Positions 47,265-56,055 of a DNA stretch of 64,000 nt are shown here, piece by piece. Where the stretch lies: the NCBI GenBank assembly GCA_002600635.1, contig CP021371.1, positions 2,607,001 through 2,671,000 of the forward strand. Reading direction: 5' to 3'. Every line of letters starts with the position of its first letter. Positions within the stretch are counted from its first letter, which is position 1. Below the pieces are notes generated by a model. That model had not been told where the DNA came from, ran no database searches, and saw only the letters and a program-made list of their open reading frames with translations. The position numbers were made by a program, and so were the translations under genes. The stretch is from Rhizobium sp. ACO-34A. GTDB taxonomy: Bacteria > Pseudomonadota > Alphaproteobacteria > Rhizobiales > Rhizobiaceae.

Positions 47265-48176
47265 ATGGCTCTGTCCAGCAATACCAAGGGCGCCCTGCTG
47301 ATGGCGGCCTCCATGGCCGGCTTCACCATCAACGACGCACTGACCAAGGCGGTAACGCCCTATATGAACGTCGGGCAGATCATGCTCCTGCGTGGCATCA
47401 TGACGACGATCCTGGTCTATCTGATTGCCCGCCGGATGGGAGCGCTCGTTCATATCCGCGCACTCGCCCAACCGCTGGTGCTGTTGCGCATTCTCTGCGA
47501 AACGCTTTCGACAATCGCCTATCTCAGCGCCTTGAGGCAGATGCCGCTCGCCAATGCCTCCTCCATCCTGCAATCGCTGCCTCTCGCCGTGACACTTGGC
47601 GCTGCCCTGTTTCTCCGCGAACCGGTCGGCTGGCGGCGTTGGACGGCAATCATCGTCGGTTTCATCGGCGTGCTGATCATCATTCGCCCCGGTCCGGAAG
47701 GCTTCACTCATGCCTCGATCTACGTGGTGTTGAGCGTCTTCTTCGCCGCCTCCCGCGATCTGGTGACGAAGAAGATCGACACCGCCATCCCCTCGCTCGC
47801 CGTGACGCTGTCCACCGCAGTCGGCATCACGCTGACCGGAGCGGTGCTTGTCATGCCGCTTGGCGGTTGGCAGCCCGTCAGCGCAGCCAATTTCGCAACG
47901 CTGGCGCTGGCCTCCGTCCTGCTCTTTGTCGGCTACCAGTCCATCATCATGGCCATGCGAACCGGTGAAATCTCCTTCATCGCCCCATTCCGCTACATGA
48001 GCCTGCTCTGGGCCGTGGTGCTTGGAATGGTGCTCTTCGGCGAGGTTCCCGACGCCTGGATGATGACCGGTGCTGCCATCGTCATCGGTTCAGGCCTCTA
48101 CACTTTCTACCGTGAAAACAAGCGCAAGATCAGAAACCCGGTCGGACAGCAGTCCCAGCCGGGATCACCCTTGTGA
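47265..48176 (+). CDS. DMT-superfamily (EamA) transporter
   Basis: The 303-residue protein has ten predicted membrane helices in two EamA repeats, each about 140 residues, with the typical small-residue-rich segments (LLRGIMTTILVYLIA; LLWAVVLGMVLFGEV). Members export metabolites such as amino acids. mobA follows 13 bases later on the same strand, so co-transcription is likely, though a functional link is not evident. Confidence 0.9.
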   Translation: MALSSNTKGALLMAASMAGFTINDALTKAVTPYMNVGQIMLLRGIMTTILVYLIARRMGALVHIRALAQPLVLLRILCETLSTIAYLSALRQMPLANASSILQSLPLAVTLGAALFLREPVGWRRWTAIIVGFIGVLIIIRPGPEGFTHASIYVVLSVFFAASRDLVTKKIDTAIPSLAVTLSTAVGITLTGAVLVMPLGGWQPVSAANFATLALASVLLFVGYQSIIMAMRTGEISFIAPFRYMSLLWAVVLGMVLFGEVPDAWMMTGAAIVIGSGLYTFYRENKRKIRNPVGQQSQPGSPL

Positions 48177-48189
48177 AGGCAGGCAGGCC

Positions 48190-48825
48190 ATGAGCGAGCC
48201 GCAGACGGCGCAGTCTTTTCCGGCACTGGTTCTTGCCGGCGGACTTTCCCGGCGAATGGGCCGGGACAAGACGATAGTCGACCTCTCTGGTCAGCCGATG
48301 ATCGCCCATGTCGTCGATCGTTTGAGACCTCAGGTATCGAGCCTCGCCGTAAACGCCCCATCGGGCGTCCTCGACGAGATCGGCCTTCCCGTGCTTGCGG
48401 ACATCATTCCCGGACACGCCGGCCCCCTCGCCGGCGTTCTGGCCGGGTTGATCCATACGCGGGAAAGTATGCCAGAAGCATCGCACCTCCTGACGGTACC
48501 CGCCGACACGCCTTTCCTGCCGGAGGACCTGGCCGCGAGAATGGCAGATGATATCACGCCGGGACGGATCGTCGTGGCGGCCTCGCTCGGTCGCATCCAT
48601 CCGGTCGTCGCTCTCTGGCCCATTTCACTGACGGACGATCTCAAGGAATGGCTGAGCAACCCGGATAACCGCAAGCTTCAGTCCTTCATAGCCCATCACC
48701 CCTCGGTGGCAGTCGATTTCCCGACGATCGAGACCGCATCCGGCCCTCTCGACCCGTTCTTCAACGTCAACACACCTGATGACCTCGCCCGCGCCGAACA
48801 GATCCTGAAGGAACGCCGCCCATGA
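48190..48825 (+). CDS. mobA: Molybdenum cofactor guanylyltransferase
   Basis: The 211-residue nucleotidyltransferase starts with LVLAGGLSRRMGRDK, the GTP-binding loop, and has the Asp-containing VPADTPFLP metal site and a NVNTPDDLARAE ending. It adds GMP to molybdopterin. It is translationally coupled to mobB: the stop overlaps the mobB start (ATGA). Confidence 0.93.
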   Translation: MSEPQTAQSFPALVLAGGLSRRMGRDKTIVDLSGQPMIAHVVDRLRPQVSSLAVNAPSGVLDEIGLPVLADIIPGHAGPLAGVLAGLIHTRESMPEASHLLTVPADTPFLPEDLAARMADDITPGRIVVAASLGRIHPVVALWPISLTDDLKEWLSNPDNRKLQSFIAHHPSVAVDFPTIETASGPLDPFFNVNTPDDLARAEQILKERRP

Positions 48826-49358
48826 CAGAGGAAAAGCCGACAGGCGGACCACGCATCTTCGGAATTTCCGGCTGGAAGAATTCGGGCAAGACAGGACTGG
48901 CTGTGCGGCTGGTCGAGGAATTCACCCGGCGCGGCTACCACATCTCGACCATCAAGCATGCCCATCATGACTTCGACATCGACAAGGTCGGCGCCGACAG
49001 CTACCGCCATCGTCAGGCCGGAGCCCACGAGGTGGCAATCGTGTCGGGCACCCGCTATGCCATCATGCACGAACTGCGCGGTGCGGCCGAACCGTCATTC
49101 GACGAGATCGTCGCCCGCATTGCCCCCTGCGACCTGATCCTGATCGAAGGCTACAAGCGGGAAGCGGTTCCGAAGATCGAGGCCCGGCGACTGGAAGCGG
49201 CAAAGCGCGAGCCGCTCGCGCCCTCCGATCCACACATCGTCGCCATCGCCGCCGACCATTCCGTCGAAGACACGTCGCTCCCCGTCTTCGATCTCGACGA
49301 CACAAATGCGATTGCCGATTTCATCGCCGGCATTACGGGACTGCCGCCGCGGCAGTAA
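48822..49358 (+). CDS. mobB: Molybdopterin-guanine dinucleotide biosynthesis adaptor
   Basis: The 178-residue P-loop protein has GWKNSGKTGLAVRL (Walker A) and DLILIEGYKREAVPKIE. MobB assists MobA, probably by binding GTP. Its start overlaps the mobA stop. A bidirectional hairpin terminator follows 36 bases after the stop. Confidence 0.93.
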   Translation: MTEEKPTGGPRIFGISGWKNSGKTGLAVRLVEEFTRRGYHISTIKHAHHDFDIDKVGADSYRHRQAGAHEVAIVSGTRYAIMHELRGAAEPSFDEIVARIAPCDLILIEGYKREAVPKIEARRLEAAKREPLAPSDPHIVAIAADHSVEDTSLPVFDLDDTNAIADFIAGITGLPPRQ

Positions 49359-49394
49359 CCTCTGCCAGCGACATAAGATACCCCAAATGGAAAA

Positions 49395-49419
49395 GGCCGC
49401 CGGATCGTCTCCGGCGGCC
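49395..49419. terminator. Bidirectional terminator between mobB and the OmpA-like gene
   Basis: GGCCGCCGGA pairs perfectly with TCCGGCGGCC. On the minus strand it runs into TTTTCC, so it is strongest for the OmpA-like gene. Confidence 0.85.
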
Positions 49420-49442
49420 TCTCTGTTCAGTCGATCCACCGC

Positions 49443-51758
49443 TTAGCGGTTGGCGACATTCGCCGGGCGAACCAGCGGTGTCACGCGACGGATGGTCACG
49501 CGGCGGTTCTGCTGTTCGGCAGCCTGCGTACGGATCTTCAGGTAGCGCTCGCCGTATCCCTGTGTCGACATGTTTTCCGGCGGAATGCCGTAAACCTCGG
49601 TCAGGAGGTTCGCGACGGTCTCGGCGCGCTGATCCGAAAGCACGAGGTTCGAACGGTCGGAGCCGACAGCGTCGGTGTGGCCTTCGATGAGGAAGACCTC
49701 GCCCGGATCCTTTTCAAGAACCTTCTGGATGGCATCGGCCACCTTGCGCAGCGTCTTCGCCTGGGCGAGCGGCACTTCCGCCGAACCCGAAGGGAAGGTG
49801 ATCGTGTCGAGGTCGATACGGCGCACCTTGTCACGCAGGCGGGCAGATGACTTCACTTCGTCCAGCGAGTAGACACGCTCGACACGCTCGACCGGAGGAC
49901 GGGCGAGGAAGTCGTAGTAGTCCCGATCCGGGGCGTTCGACATGGTGACGATATAGTCGTTGACGGGAACGGTCAGACGCATCGGCGGCAGGCTGTAACC
50001 GACGTCCACATAGACACGCGGCTGTTCGCTATCGGCCTCGGGCGAATAGACCAGCACATATTCCTCACCATCCGGCGTGAAGCGCGAACGCAGGATGATG
50101 TCGCCGTAGCGATTGTAGATCGTGACCAGACGCGAGCCGTCGCCGCGTTCGATCGTCTCGCGGGAGCGACCGCGCGACAACTGCTCGTAATAGGTCTGCT
50201 GTGCGTCGTAACGCAGGCGCGGACGGTCGTCGCCGCGAACGACGACCTGATTACCGACATTGATGACGGTGCGGTTGTCGATCTGCTCGATGACCTTGAC
50301 CTGATTGACCACATTGTTCTGAACGTTGTTCGTCACGTGGTTGTTGTTGGTCGTGTTATTCGTCGTATTGTTGGTGACGTTGGTCACATTGGTGACGTTC
50401 GTGATGTTGTTGACCACAGTCGTCGGGACCTGGAAGGCCGGGGCAGCATTGAGCTGCTTGCCCTTTTCCTCGACGGCAGCCTCGATCACCTTCGGCTCGA
50501 ACTTCGGAGCGTCAGCCTGTGCGGCAGCATCGCTTTCCGGCGGAGGGGCAACCGGGGTTTCCTCGCGGGCCTGCGTGCGGACGTCGCGAACGTCGGCCTG
50601 ACCGCTATTGTCTGCATCCTTGTCGCTGTCGAGCACGGCAGCACCGTTATCGACCGGGAGGACCACCGTTTCGGCCGTCTTTGCCGGGTCTTCGGCGATC
50701 TGCTGCTTCTGCTCTTCGGTACGGGTATCCACGACTTCCGGAACCACGACCTCGGCGGGCGGCTCGACAGCCGGAACCACGACCTGCTCGCTGCCGGCCT
50801 GTCCATTCTGAACCGGTTCACCGGCAGGCTGGCCAGCGGACTGATCCGTAGGTTGTGCAGGCGCTTCGCCCTGCGTCGTATCCTGCTTGGGCTGCTGTTC
50901 CGTCGGAGCCTGTTCAGCTGGAGCGGCCGTCTGCGCCGGCGGGCATGCGTCAGCCGAAGCAGCCTGAGAACCATCGGCGCAGGTTACGGCCTCGGCAGCG
51001 GCCGGCTGCTGAGCCTGCTGTTCGGCGGCTTTTTGAGCGTCTTCGGCAGCTTTCTGCTCGGCAGCCTTCTGGGCTTCCTCTGCAGCCTGTTGTTCGGCGG
51101 CTTTCTGGGCCTCCTGTGCAGCCTGCTGCTCGGCAGCCTTCTGGGCCTCTTCGGCAGCCTGCTGTTCAGCGGCCTGCTGTGCTTCCTGGGCGGCCTGCTG
51201 CTCGGCAGCTTTCTGTGCTTCCTCCGCGGCCTGCTGTTCGGCGGCCTTCTGAGCCTCTTCCGCAGCCTGCTGTTCGGCGGCCTTTTGAGCTTCTTCGGCA
51301 GCCTTCTGTTCAGCGGCCCGCTGAGCTTCCTCGGCGGCCTGCTGTTCGGCAGCCCGCTTGGCTTCCTCGGCAGCCTGTTGTTCAGCGGCCTTCTGAGCCT
51401 CTTCAGCGGCTTGCTGTTCGGCAGCGCGTTGCGCTTCTTCGGCGGCCTGCTGCTCGGCGGCGCGCTGAGCCTCCTGCGCAGCCTGCTGTTCAGCGGCGCG
51501 CTGGGCTTCCTCGGCAGCCTTCTGTTCGGCCGCACGCTGAGCGTCGATGGCATCGCAGGCGGACTGATCGGCGGCCTGGCTGCCATCGCTGCAGGTCACG
51601 GCAGCCTGGGCAACGAGAACGCCGGATTGTTCGATTGCGGAACGGGCGGAATGATCCGCAGCGCGGGAAACGGCCGAAGCCGATACCGGCTCCACCATGA
51701 CCGCGGCCGACAGGACCGGCAACGCAACCGTCGCGAACAGTTTAGATCTCAACTTCAT
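49443..51758 (-). CDS. OmpA-family protein with long Ala/Glu/Gln repeat domain
   Basis: From MKLRSKLFATVALP, with GGAAGGTGAT upstream, the product is 771 residues. In order: a signal peptide; a Cys motif (VTCSDGSQAADQSAC); 14 perfect-length 12-residue repeats (consensus KAAEQQAAEEAQ, residues 75-242); and a second Cys motif (VTCADGSQAASADAC). An acidic, Pro-rich region comes next, then an Asn/Thr-rich segment (NITNVTNVTNVTNNTTNN) and a beta-rich part. An OmpA domain (NLVLSDQRAETVANLL, about 650-771) closes the protein. The repeats should form a long helix, and the OmpA domain binds peptidoglycan. It is probably an envelope-spanning protein; the role is unknown. Confidence 0.85.
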   Translation of the reverse strand: MKLRSKLFATVALPVLSAAVMVEPVSASAVSRAADHSARSAIEQSGVLVAQAAVTCSDGSQAADQSACDAIDAQRAAEQKAAEEAQRAAEQQAAQEAQRAAEQQAAEEAQRAAEQQAAEEAQKAAEQQAAEEAKRAAEQQAAEEAQRAAEQKAAEEAQKAAEQQAAEEAQKAAEQQAAEEAQKAAEQQAAQEAQQAAEQQAAEEAQKAAEQQAAQEAQKAAEQQAAEEAQKAAEQKAAEDAQKAAEQQAQQPAAAEAVTCADGSQAASADACPPAQTAAPAEQAPTEQQPKQDTTQGEAPAQPTDQSAGQPAGEPVQNGQAGSEQVVVPAVEPPAEVVVPEVVDTRTEEQKQQIAEDPAKTAETVVLPVDNGAAVLDSDKDADNSGQADVRDVRTQAREETPVAPPPESDAAAQADAPKFEPKVIEAAVEEKGKQLNAAPAFQVPTTVVNNITNVTNVTNVTNNTTNNTTNNNHVTNNVQNNVVNQVKVIEQIDNRTVINVGNQVVVRGDDRPRLRYDAQQTYYEQLSRGRSRETIERGDGSRLVTIYNRYGDIILRSRFTPDGEEYVLVYSPEADSEQPRVYVDVGYSLPPMRLTVPVNDYIVTMSNAPDRDYYDFLARPPVERVERVYSLDEVKSSARLRDKVRRIDLDTITFPSGSAEVPLAQAKTLRKVADAIQKVLEKDPGEVFLIEGHTDAVGSDRSNLVLSDQRAETVANLLTEVYGIPPENMSTQGYGERYLKIRTQAAEQQNRRVTIRRVTPLVRPANVANR
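51033..51536 (-). repeat. 14-unit 36-bp tandem repeat inside the OmpA-like gene
   Basis: Fourteen in-frame units encode near-identical 12-residue blocks; a fifteenth is partial (51006-51032). Units differ mainly by Lys/Arg/Gln at position 1, Gln/Lys at 6 and Glu/Gln at 9. The reverse strand over it is also open for hundreds of codons, which is a by-product of the repeat. Confidence 0.92.
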
Positions 51759-52122
51759 ATCACCTTCCTTGCGAAGCGTGTCTCCACGCGGGTCTGGGAG
51801 AAGCATTGTCGAAACGGCAATTTTGTGTCGGTGCCGTTTTCCTCCCGCTCCCGATCGGACAGAACCTAGTTTTCGGCAAATTAACCTCGGCTGAACGAAA
51901 AAGTTCATGCGTTACACTTCAGGTTTCTCATTCAGCCGCTGATTCCCTGAGACTGTAACAAAAGGGCTTGCTCATGCAATTTTTGCGACAGTTGCGTGTT
52001 TACTGTTGATTTTCGGGAGAAAAGGGTAGGAATATCGCCCCAGGTTCGGCATTTGGAATGCCGTGCTTTCCGGTTCAGCGCGGGCATCACAACCGCGCGG
52101 ACAACCAACAGAGAGGATCTTC
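51759..52122. other. Divergent intergenic region, OmpA-like and ABC importer genes
   Basis: 364 bases without a supported gene. AATTAACCTCGGCTGAACG (about 51879) is one mismatch from a TTAA-N7-TTAA box on the OmpA-like side. A dyad (CGGCATT-TGG-AATGCCG) at 52047-52063 lies 60 bases before the importer gene, possibly in its leader. Confidence 0.45.
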
Positions 52123-52896
52123 ATGCGTATCGCCACCCGTTTTCTTGCCGCTGCCTCGATCGCTGCGCTGTCGCTTTTTGCAGGCTCCGCAATGGCTGAA
52201 GACAAGCTGATCATCGGAACCGAAGGCGCCTACCCGCCCTTCAACAACCTCGAATCGGACGGCTCGCTCGTCGGTTTCGACATCGACATTGCCAAGGCGC
52301 TTTGCGATGAGATGAAAGTTACCTGCGAATTCGTGACCCAGGACTGGGACGGCATCATTCCGGCACTTCAGGCCAAGAAGTTCGACGCCATCATCGCCTC
52401 GATGTCGATCACGCCGGAACGCCTTGAGAAGGTCGACTTCTCCAAGAAGTACTACAACACCCCGCCGGCAATCGCCGTGCCGAAGGATTCTCCGATCACC
52501 AAGGTCGAAGAGCTGAAGGGCAAGGTGCTCGGTGCGCAGTCTTCGACCACCCATGCCAACTATGCCGAAAAGCACATGGCGGATTCCGAGCTGAAGCTTT
52601 ACCCGACCGCTGACGAGTACAAGCTCGACCTGTCGGGTGGTCGTGTCGACGCCGTCATCGACGACATCGTCGTTCTCTCGGAATGGGTGAAGTCGGATGC
52701 CGGCACCTGCTGCAAGATCCTGACCCCGCTGCCGATCGACCCGGAAATCAATGGTCTCGGCGCCGGCATTGCTGTCCGCAAGGGCGAAACCGCGCTTGCA
52801 GACAAGTTCACGGCAGCGATTGCAGCCATTCGCGCCAACGGCAAGTACAAGGAAATCAACGCCAAGTACTTCGACTTCGACGTTTACGGCGAATGA
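52123..52896 (+). CDS. Polar amino-acid ABC transporter substrate-binding protein
   Basis: The 257-residue protein has a cleavable signal peptide ending SAMA, then LIIGTEGAYPPFNNLESDG and GFDIDIAKALCDEMK, the hallmark of Lys/Arg/Orn/His or opine binding proteins (SBP family 3). GAGAGGA precedes the ATG. Two Cys pairs are present (Cys61/Cys68 region and CC near residue 203). It delivers ligand to the two permeases encoded next. The ligand is probably a basic amino acid or derivative. Confidence 0.92.
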   Translation: MRIATRFLAAASIAALSLFAGSAMAEDKLIIGTEGAYPPFNNLESDGSLVGFDIDIAKALCDEMKVTCEFVTQDWDGIIPALQAKKFDAIIASMSITPERLEKVDFSKKYYNTPPAIAVPKDSPITKVEELKGKVLGAQSSTTHANYAEKHMADSELKLYPTADEYKLDLSGGRVDAVIDDIVVLSEWVKSDAGTCCKILTPLPIDPEINGLGAGIAVRKGETALADKFTAAIAAIRANGKYKEINAKYFDFDVYGE

Positions 52897-53008
52897 TCCC
52901 CTGAAAAACTGAAGTCACGGATGGCGGAAGACGCGTTCTTCCGCCATTCTCATATCCGGATAAACCGGACAATAAGACGCGGTATAAACCGCCAAGGGGA
53001 ATTTTGGC

Positions 53009-53812
53009 ATGAGCGGAGCATTTTCCGCCCTCGGATCATTTTGGTCCTGGATTCAATATGCGTTCGATCCGTTCTGCGGGCCGGTGGGGATCTTCTCCCT
53101 CTTCGGCGGATCATCGCTGGTTTCCTGCGGCGTCGCGGGTTGGGGCGACGAGATCGCCTTCGGCGTCAAGGTAACGGTCACGCTGGCGCTGGCCACCCTG
53201 CCCTTCGGTCTGCTGATCGGCTTTATGGTCGCTCTGGCCATGCAGTCGCAGGACAAGGCGTTGCGGCTGGCGGGCGGCATCTACACCACGATCTTTCGCG
53301 GCCTGCCTGAACTTCTGACGCTCTTCATCATCTATTACGGCGTCCAGATGGCGATTCAGGGCCTGCTGGCATGGATCGGTTACGACGAACGGGTCGAGAT
53401 CAACGCCTTCGTCGCCGGCATGATCGCGCTATCCGTGGTGTTCTCGTCCTATTGTTCCGAGGTCCTGCTCTCGGCATTCCGCGCCATTCCCAATGGGCAG
53501 TATGAGGCGGGTGATGCCGTCGGCCTGCGACGCGTCACCACGATGCGCCTCGTGATCCTGCCCCAGCTCATCCGCATTGCGCTGCCCGGCCTTGGCAATC
53601 TCTGGATGAACCTCCTCAAGGATACGGCCCTCGTCTCCGTCATCGGCCTGACCGACATCCTGCGCCAGACGGGCGTCGCCGCCAAGGTGACCAAGGAACC
53701 CTTCGTGTTCTACGTGCTCGCCTGCGCGCTCTATCTCGTTCTCGCCATGCTGTCGTCCATCGTCATCAGCGCAATCGACCGCTCGACCAGACGTTCGGAG
53801 GCCGCCCGATGA
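53009..53812 (+). CDS. Amino-acid ABC transporter permease (HisQ-like)
   Basis: The 267-residue membrane protein shows the His/Glu/Gln/Arg permease motif YEAGDAVGLRRVTTMRLVILPQ near its C-terminal third, named by its first residues, and about five helices. The N-terminus is Trp/Phe-rich. It ends in ATGA, overlapping the next permease gene. A 112-base gap, with a short hairpin (GCGGTATAAACCGC), separates it from the binding-protein gene. Confidence 0.92.
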   Translation: MSGAFSALGSFWSWIQYAFDPFCGPVGIFSLFGGSSLVSCGVAGWGDEIAFGVKVTVTLALATLPFGLLIGFMVALAMQSQDKALRLAGGIYTTIFRGLPELLTLFIIYYGVQMAIQGLLAWIGYDERVEINAFVAGMIALSVVFSSYCSEVLLSAFRAIPNGQYEAGDAVGLRRVTTMRLVILPQLIRIALPGLGNLWMNLLKDTALVSVIGLTDILRQTGVAAKVTKEPFVFYVLACALYLVLAMLSSIVISAIDRSTRRSEAAR

Positions 53813-54639
53813 GCCATGTGAGTGAACTCATCCCGCCGCGTCCCGCGCCTCCGCAGGTATCGCGCCGCGTTACGAAGAGCCATATCATCGGCGTCGCAGG
53901 GCTGGCCATCTGGCTTCTTCTCGCAGCCGGGCTCGTCTATATGATGGTGTCCAACTGGGACATGGACAAGTTCGTCAAATACGAGCAGCGCTATCGCTCA
54001 GGCCTTCTGACGACAGTTACCCTGGTCTTTGTCTCCGTTCTGCTCGGCGCGCTTCTCTCGGCACCTATCGCCTATGCCCGCATGTCGAAGAACCGGGTGC
54101 TGAACGCTGTTTCCTACGCCTATGTCTACCTTTTCCGCGGCACGCCGCTGCTCGCCCAGATCTATCTGATCTACTACGGCGTCGGATCGTTCCGGACCGG
54201 AATCGAGTCCGTCGGCCTCTGGTGGTTCTTCCGTGAAGCGTGGAACTGCGCGCTTCTGTCCATGACGCTCAACACCGCCGCCTATCAGGCCGAAATCCTT
54301 CGCGGCGCGATCCAGAGCGTGCCGCGCGGACAGACGGAAGGCGCGAAATCACTCGGCCTTCCACCCTCGGTGACCTTCTGGAAGATCATCCTGCCCCAGG
54401 CACTGATTGTGGCTCTCCGCCCCTACGGCAACGAGATCATCCTGATGATCAAGGGATCGGCCGTCGTCGCGGTGGTCACGGTACTCGACCTGATGGGACA
54501 GACCCGCTACACCTTCTCGCGCACCTTCGATTATCAGGCCTATCTCTGGGCGGCGGTATTCTACTTGTCGATCGTCGAAGCCATGCGTCACGCATGGGGA
54601 TGGATGGAAGCCCGCCTGACGCGGCACCTGAAACGCTGA
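53809..54639 (+). CDS. Amino-acid ABC transporter permease (HisM-like)
   Basis: The 276-residue protein is a second permease of the same family, with EGAKSLGLPPSVTFWKIILP (EAA loop) and several membrane helices. It is translationally coupled to the previous gene. No ATP-binding subunit gene follows; the next gene is usg after 227 bases and a terminator, so the ATPase must be supplied from elsewhere. Confidence 0.92.
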   Translation: MSHVSELIPPRPAPPQVSRRVTKSHIIGVAGLAIWLLLAAGLVYMMVSNWDMDKFVKYEQRYRSGLLTTVTLVFVSVLLGALLSAPIAYARMSKNRVLNAVSYAYVYLFRGTPLLAQIYLIYYGVGSFRTGIESVGLWWFFREAWNCALLSMTLNTAAYQAEILRGAIQSVPRGQTEGAKSLGLPPSVTFWKIILPQALIVALRPYGNEIILMIKGSAVVAVVTVLDLMGQTRYTFSRTFDYQAYLWAAVFYLSIVEAMRHAWGWMEARLTRHLKR

Positions 54640-54663
54640 ACCGCGTTTTTCGCTCGGAAACAC

Positions 54664-54697
54664 CGTTGGCAGCACTCCTCCATCGAGGCTGCCAACG
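54664..54697 (+). terminator. Terminator of the amino-acid importer operon
   Basis: CGTTGGCAGC pairs perfectly with GCTGCCAACG across a 14-nt loop, then CTATGTTTTAAAT follows. Confidence 0.7.
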
Positions 54698-54737
54698 CTA
54701 TGTTTTAAATGACAAAAATCCGATCATGGCAGCGTTG

Positions 54738-54752
54738 TTAAGCCTCGATTAA
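54738..54752. promoter_or_regulatory. CtrA-type box upstream of usg
   Basis: TTAA-GCCTCGA-TTAA is an exact match to the TTAA-N7-TTAA consensus of the alphaproteobacterial cell-cycle regulator CtrA. It is 115 bases before the usg start. GTTAACC at 54775 adds a half-site. Confidence 0.5.
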
Positions 54753-54866
54753 GGCTGATGGCCTTATTGTTTTGTTAACCGTGTTTCACGGCACGGCCAC
54801 CGGCCTCGCCGAAGCGGAAAACCGCCGGCCCCGGTTCCTTCAAAGTGGGAACAAAACGAGGTTGCG

Positions 54867-55133
54867 ATGAACCAGGACATGGAACTGATGCTCAAGGGCT
54901 ACGGCCTGACGACTGCCCAGATACTCTATCGCCTTCCCGACCACCCGACATTCCTCCAGACCTATATCTGGCAACATTACGATCTGGCGCCTGACTTCCC
55001 GGAAATGCGGACGTTCCTGCAGTTCTGGCAGGAGAAGCTGGACGGCCCGCTGCATTCGGTTCGCTATGTGCACAAGAAGATGATCGCGGCAAACGAGTGG
55101 CGCGCCCTGAAAGGCGAGTTCATCCTGCACTGA
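54867..55133 (+). CDS. Usg family protein
   Basis: The 88-residue protein reads MLKGYGLTTAQILYRLPDH, then YIWQHYDLAPDFPEM, the pattern of the Usg family found across alphaproteobacteria. It is small and soluble with many aromatic residues. The name comes from a gene next to tryptophan genes; no function is proven. It stands alone with a CtrA-type site upstream. Confidence 0.9.
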   Translation: MNQDMELMLKGYGLTTAQILYRLPDHPTFLQTYIWQHYDLAPDFPEMRTFLQFWQEKLDGPLHSVRYVHKKMIAANEWRALKGEFILH

Positions 55134-55239
55134 CGGCAGCACAGATGTCGCGCTGATTGCAAATGACGGCCCGAACGGCTAGAGGCAGTCGCAAATGGCT
55201 GCCGGCTGGCGGTGGCCGGATGCAGCGGAGCGGTATGCA

Positions 55240-56055
55240 ATGGCCAAGATCGACGAAGAAGCTCTGGCGGAAGCGTATAACCGTGCGCTTGCCCTCGAAA
55301 AGGCCGGCGACATCGACGCGGCCGTGAAAGCCTATGAGGAAGTTCTGGCCATCGATCCGGAAGACCATGGCGGCGCCTCGGTCCGTATCGCATCGCTCGG
55401 ACGCGGCGACGCCCCGCCCAAGGCGCCGGATGCCTATGTCGAAACCCTGTTCGACCAGCATGCGGAAGCCTTCGAGGATATCCTCGTCGAGCAACTCGGC
55501 TATGCCGTTCCCGTACTCGTCCGCCAGCGGCTGCAGTCGCTCGGCCTCGGCCCCTTCAAGCGCATGCTGGACCTCGGCTGCGGCACAGGGCTGACGGGCG
55601 GAACCCTGCGGGACATGGCGGAAGACATCACCGGTCTCGACATCTCCGAGAACATGGTCGAAATCGCTCATGAGAAGGACCTCTACGAGACCCTCTACGT
55701 CGCCGAAGTCGAGGATTTCCTTGAAGACAATGACGACGAGCCCTTCGACCTTGTCACCGCGACCGACGTCCTGCCCTATCTCGGCGCCCTGGAGCCGCTG
55801 TTCTTCGGCACGGCCGAAAACATGGTCGAGGGCGGTATCTTCGTCTTCTCCTCCGAGACCCTGCCGGAGGACGTCATGGCAGGCCGCACCTATATGGTCG
55901 GCCCGCACCAACGCTTCGCCCATGCGGAAACCTATGTCCGCGAACGGCTCGCCGCCACCGGCTTCGAACTGGTGGAAATTTCCGAGATCAACGTGCGCAT
56001 GCAAGACGGCCATCCGACACCCGGACATCTGGTGATCGCACGTCTGCGCGGCTGA
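55240..56055 (+). CDS. TPR-containing class I methyltransferase
   Basis: From MAKIDEEALAEAYN the product is 271 residues. The first 50 residues form a tetratricopeptide pair (ALALEKAGDIDAAVKAYEEV). The SAM-binding motif LDLGCGTGLTGG and GLDISENMVEIA follow. Related TPR-methyltransferases act on unknown substrates. An in-frame ATG at 55195 lacks a clear ribosome site. Confidence 0.9.
   Translation: MAKIDEEALAEAYNRALALEKAGDIDAAVKAYEEVLAIDPEDHGGASVRIASLGRGDAPPKAPDAYVETLFDQHAEAFEDILVEQLGYAVPVLVRQRLQSLGLGPFKRMLDLGCGTGLTGGTLRDMAEDITGLDISENMVEIAHEKDLYETLYVAEVEDFLEDNDDEPFDLVTATDVLPYLGALEPLFFGTAENMVEGGIFVFSSETLPEDVMAGRTYMVGPHQRFAHAETYVRERLAATGFELVEISEINVRMQDGHPTPGHLVIARLRG

Noticed and set aside
50300..50430. 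The GTT/GTC-rich stretch as a CRISPR or microsatellite
   Set aside because: It is codon repetition for the Asn/Thr-rich segment of the OmpA-like protein, without spacers or direct repeats of CRISPR type.
50337..51869. A 510-codon plus-strand frame encoding long Leu/Gly/Phe repeats
   Set aside because: It is the antisense of the Ala/Glu/Gln repeats in the OmpA-like gene. The hydrophobic repeats are a translation artefact of the 36-bp unit.
52021..52122. Dyad CGGCATT-TGG-AATGCCG as a terminator
   Set aside because: It lies between divergent genes, ahead of the importer, with no T-run; a leader structure or operator is more likely, and no firm call is possible.
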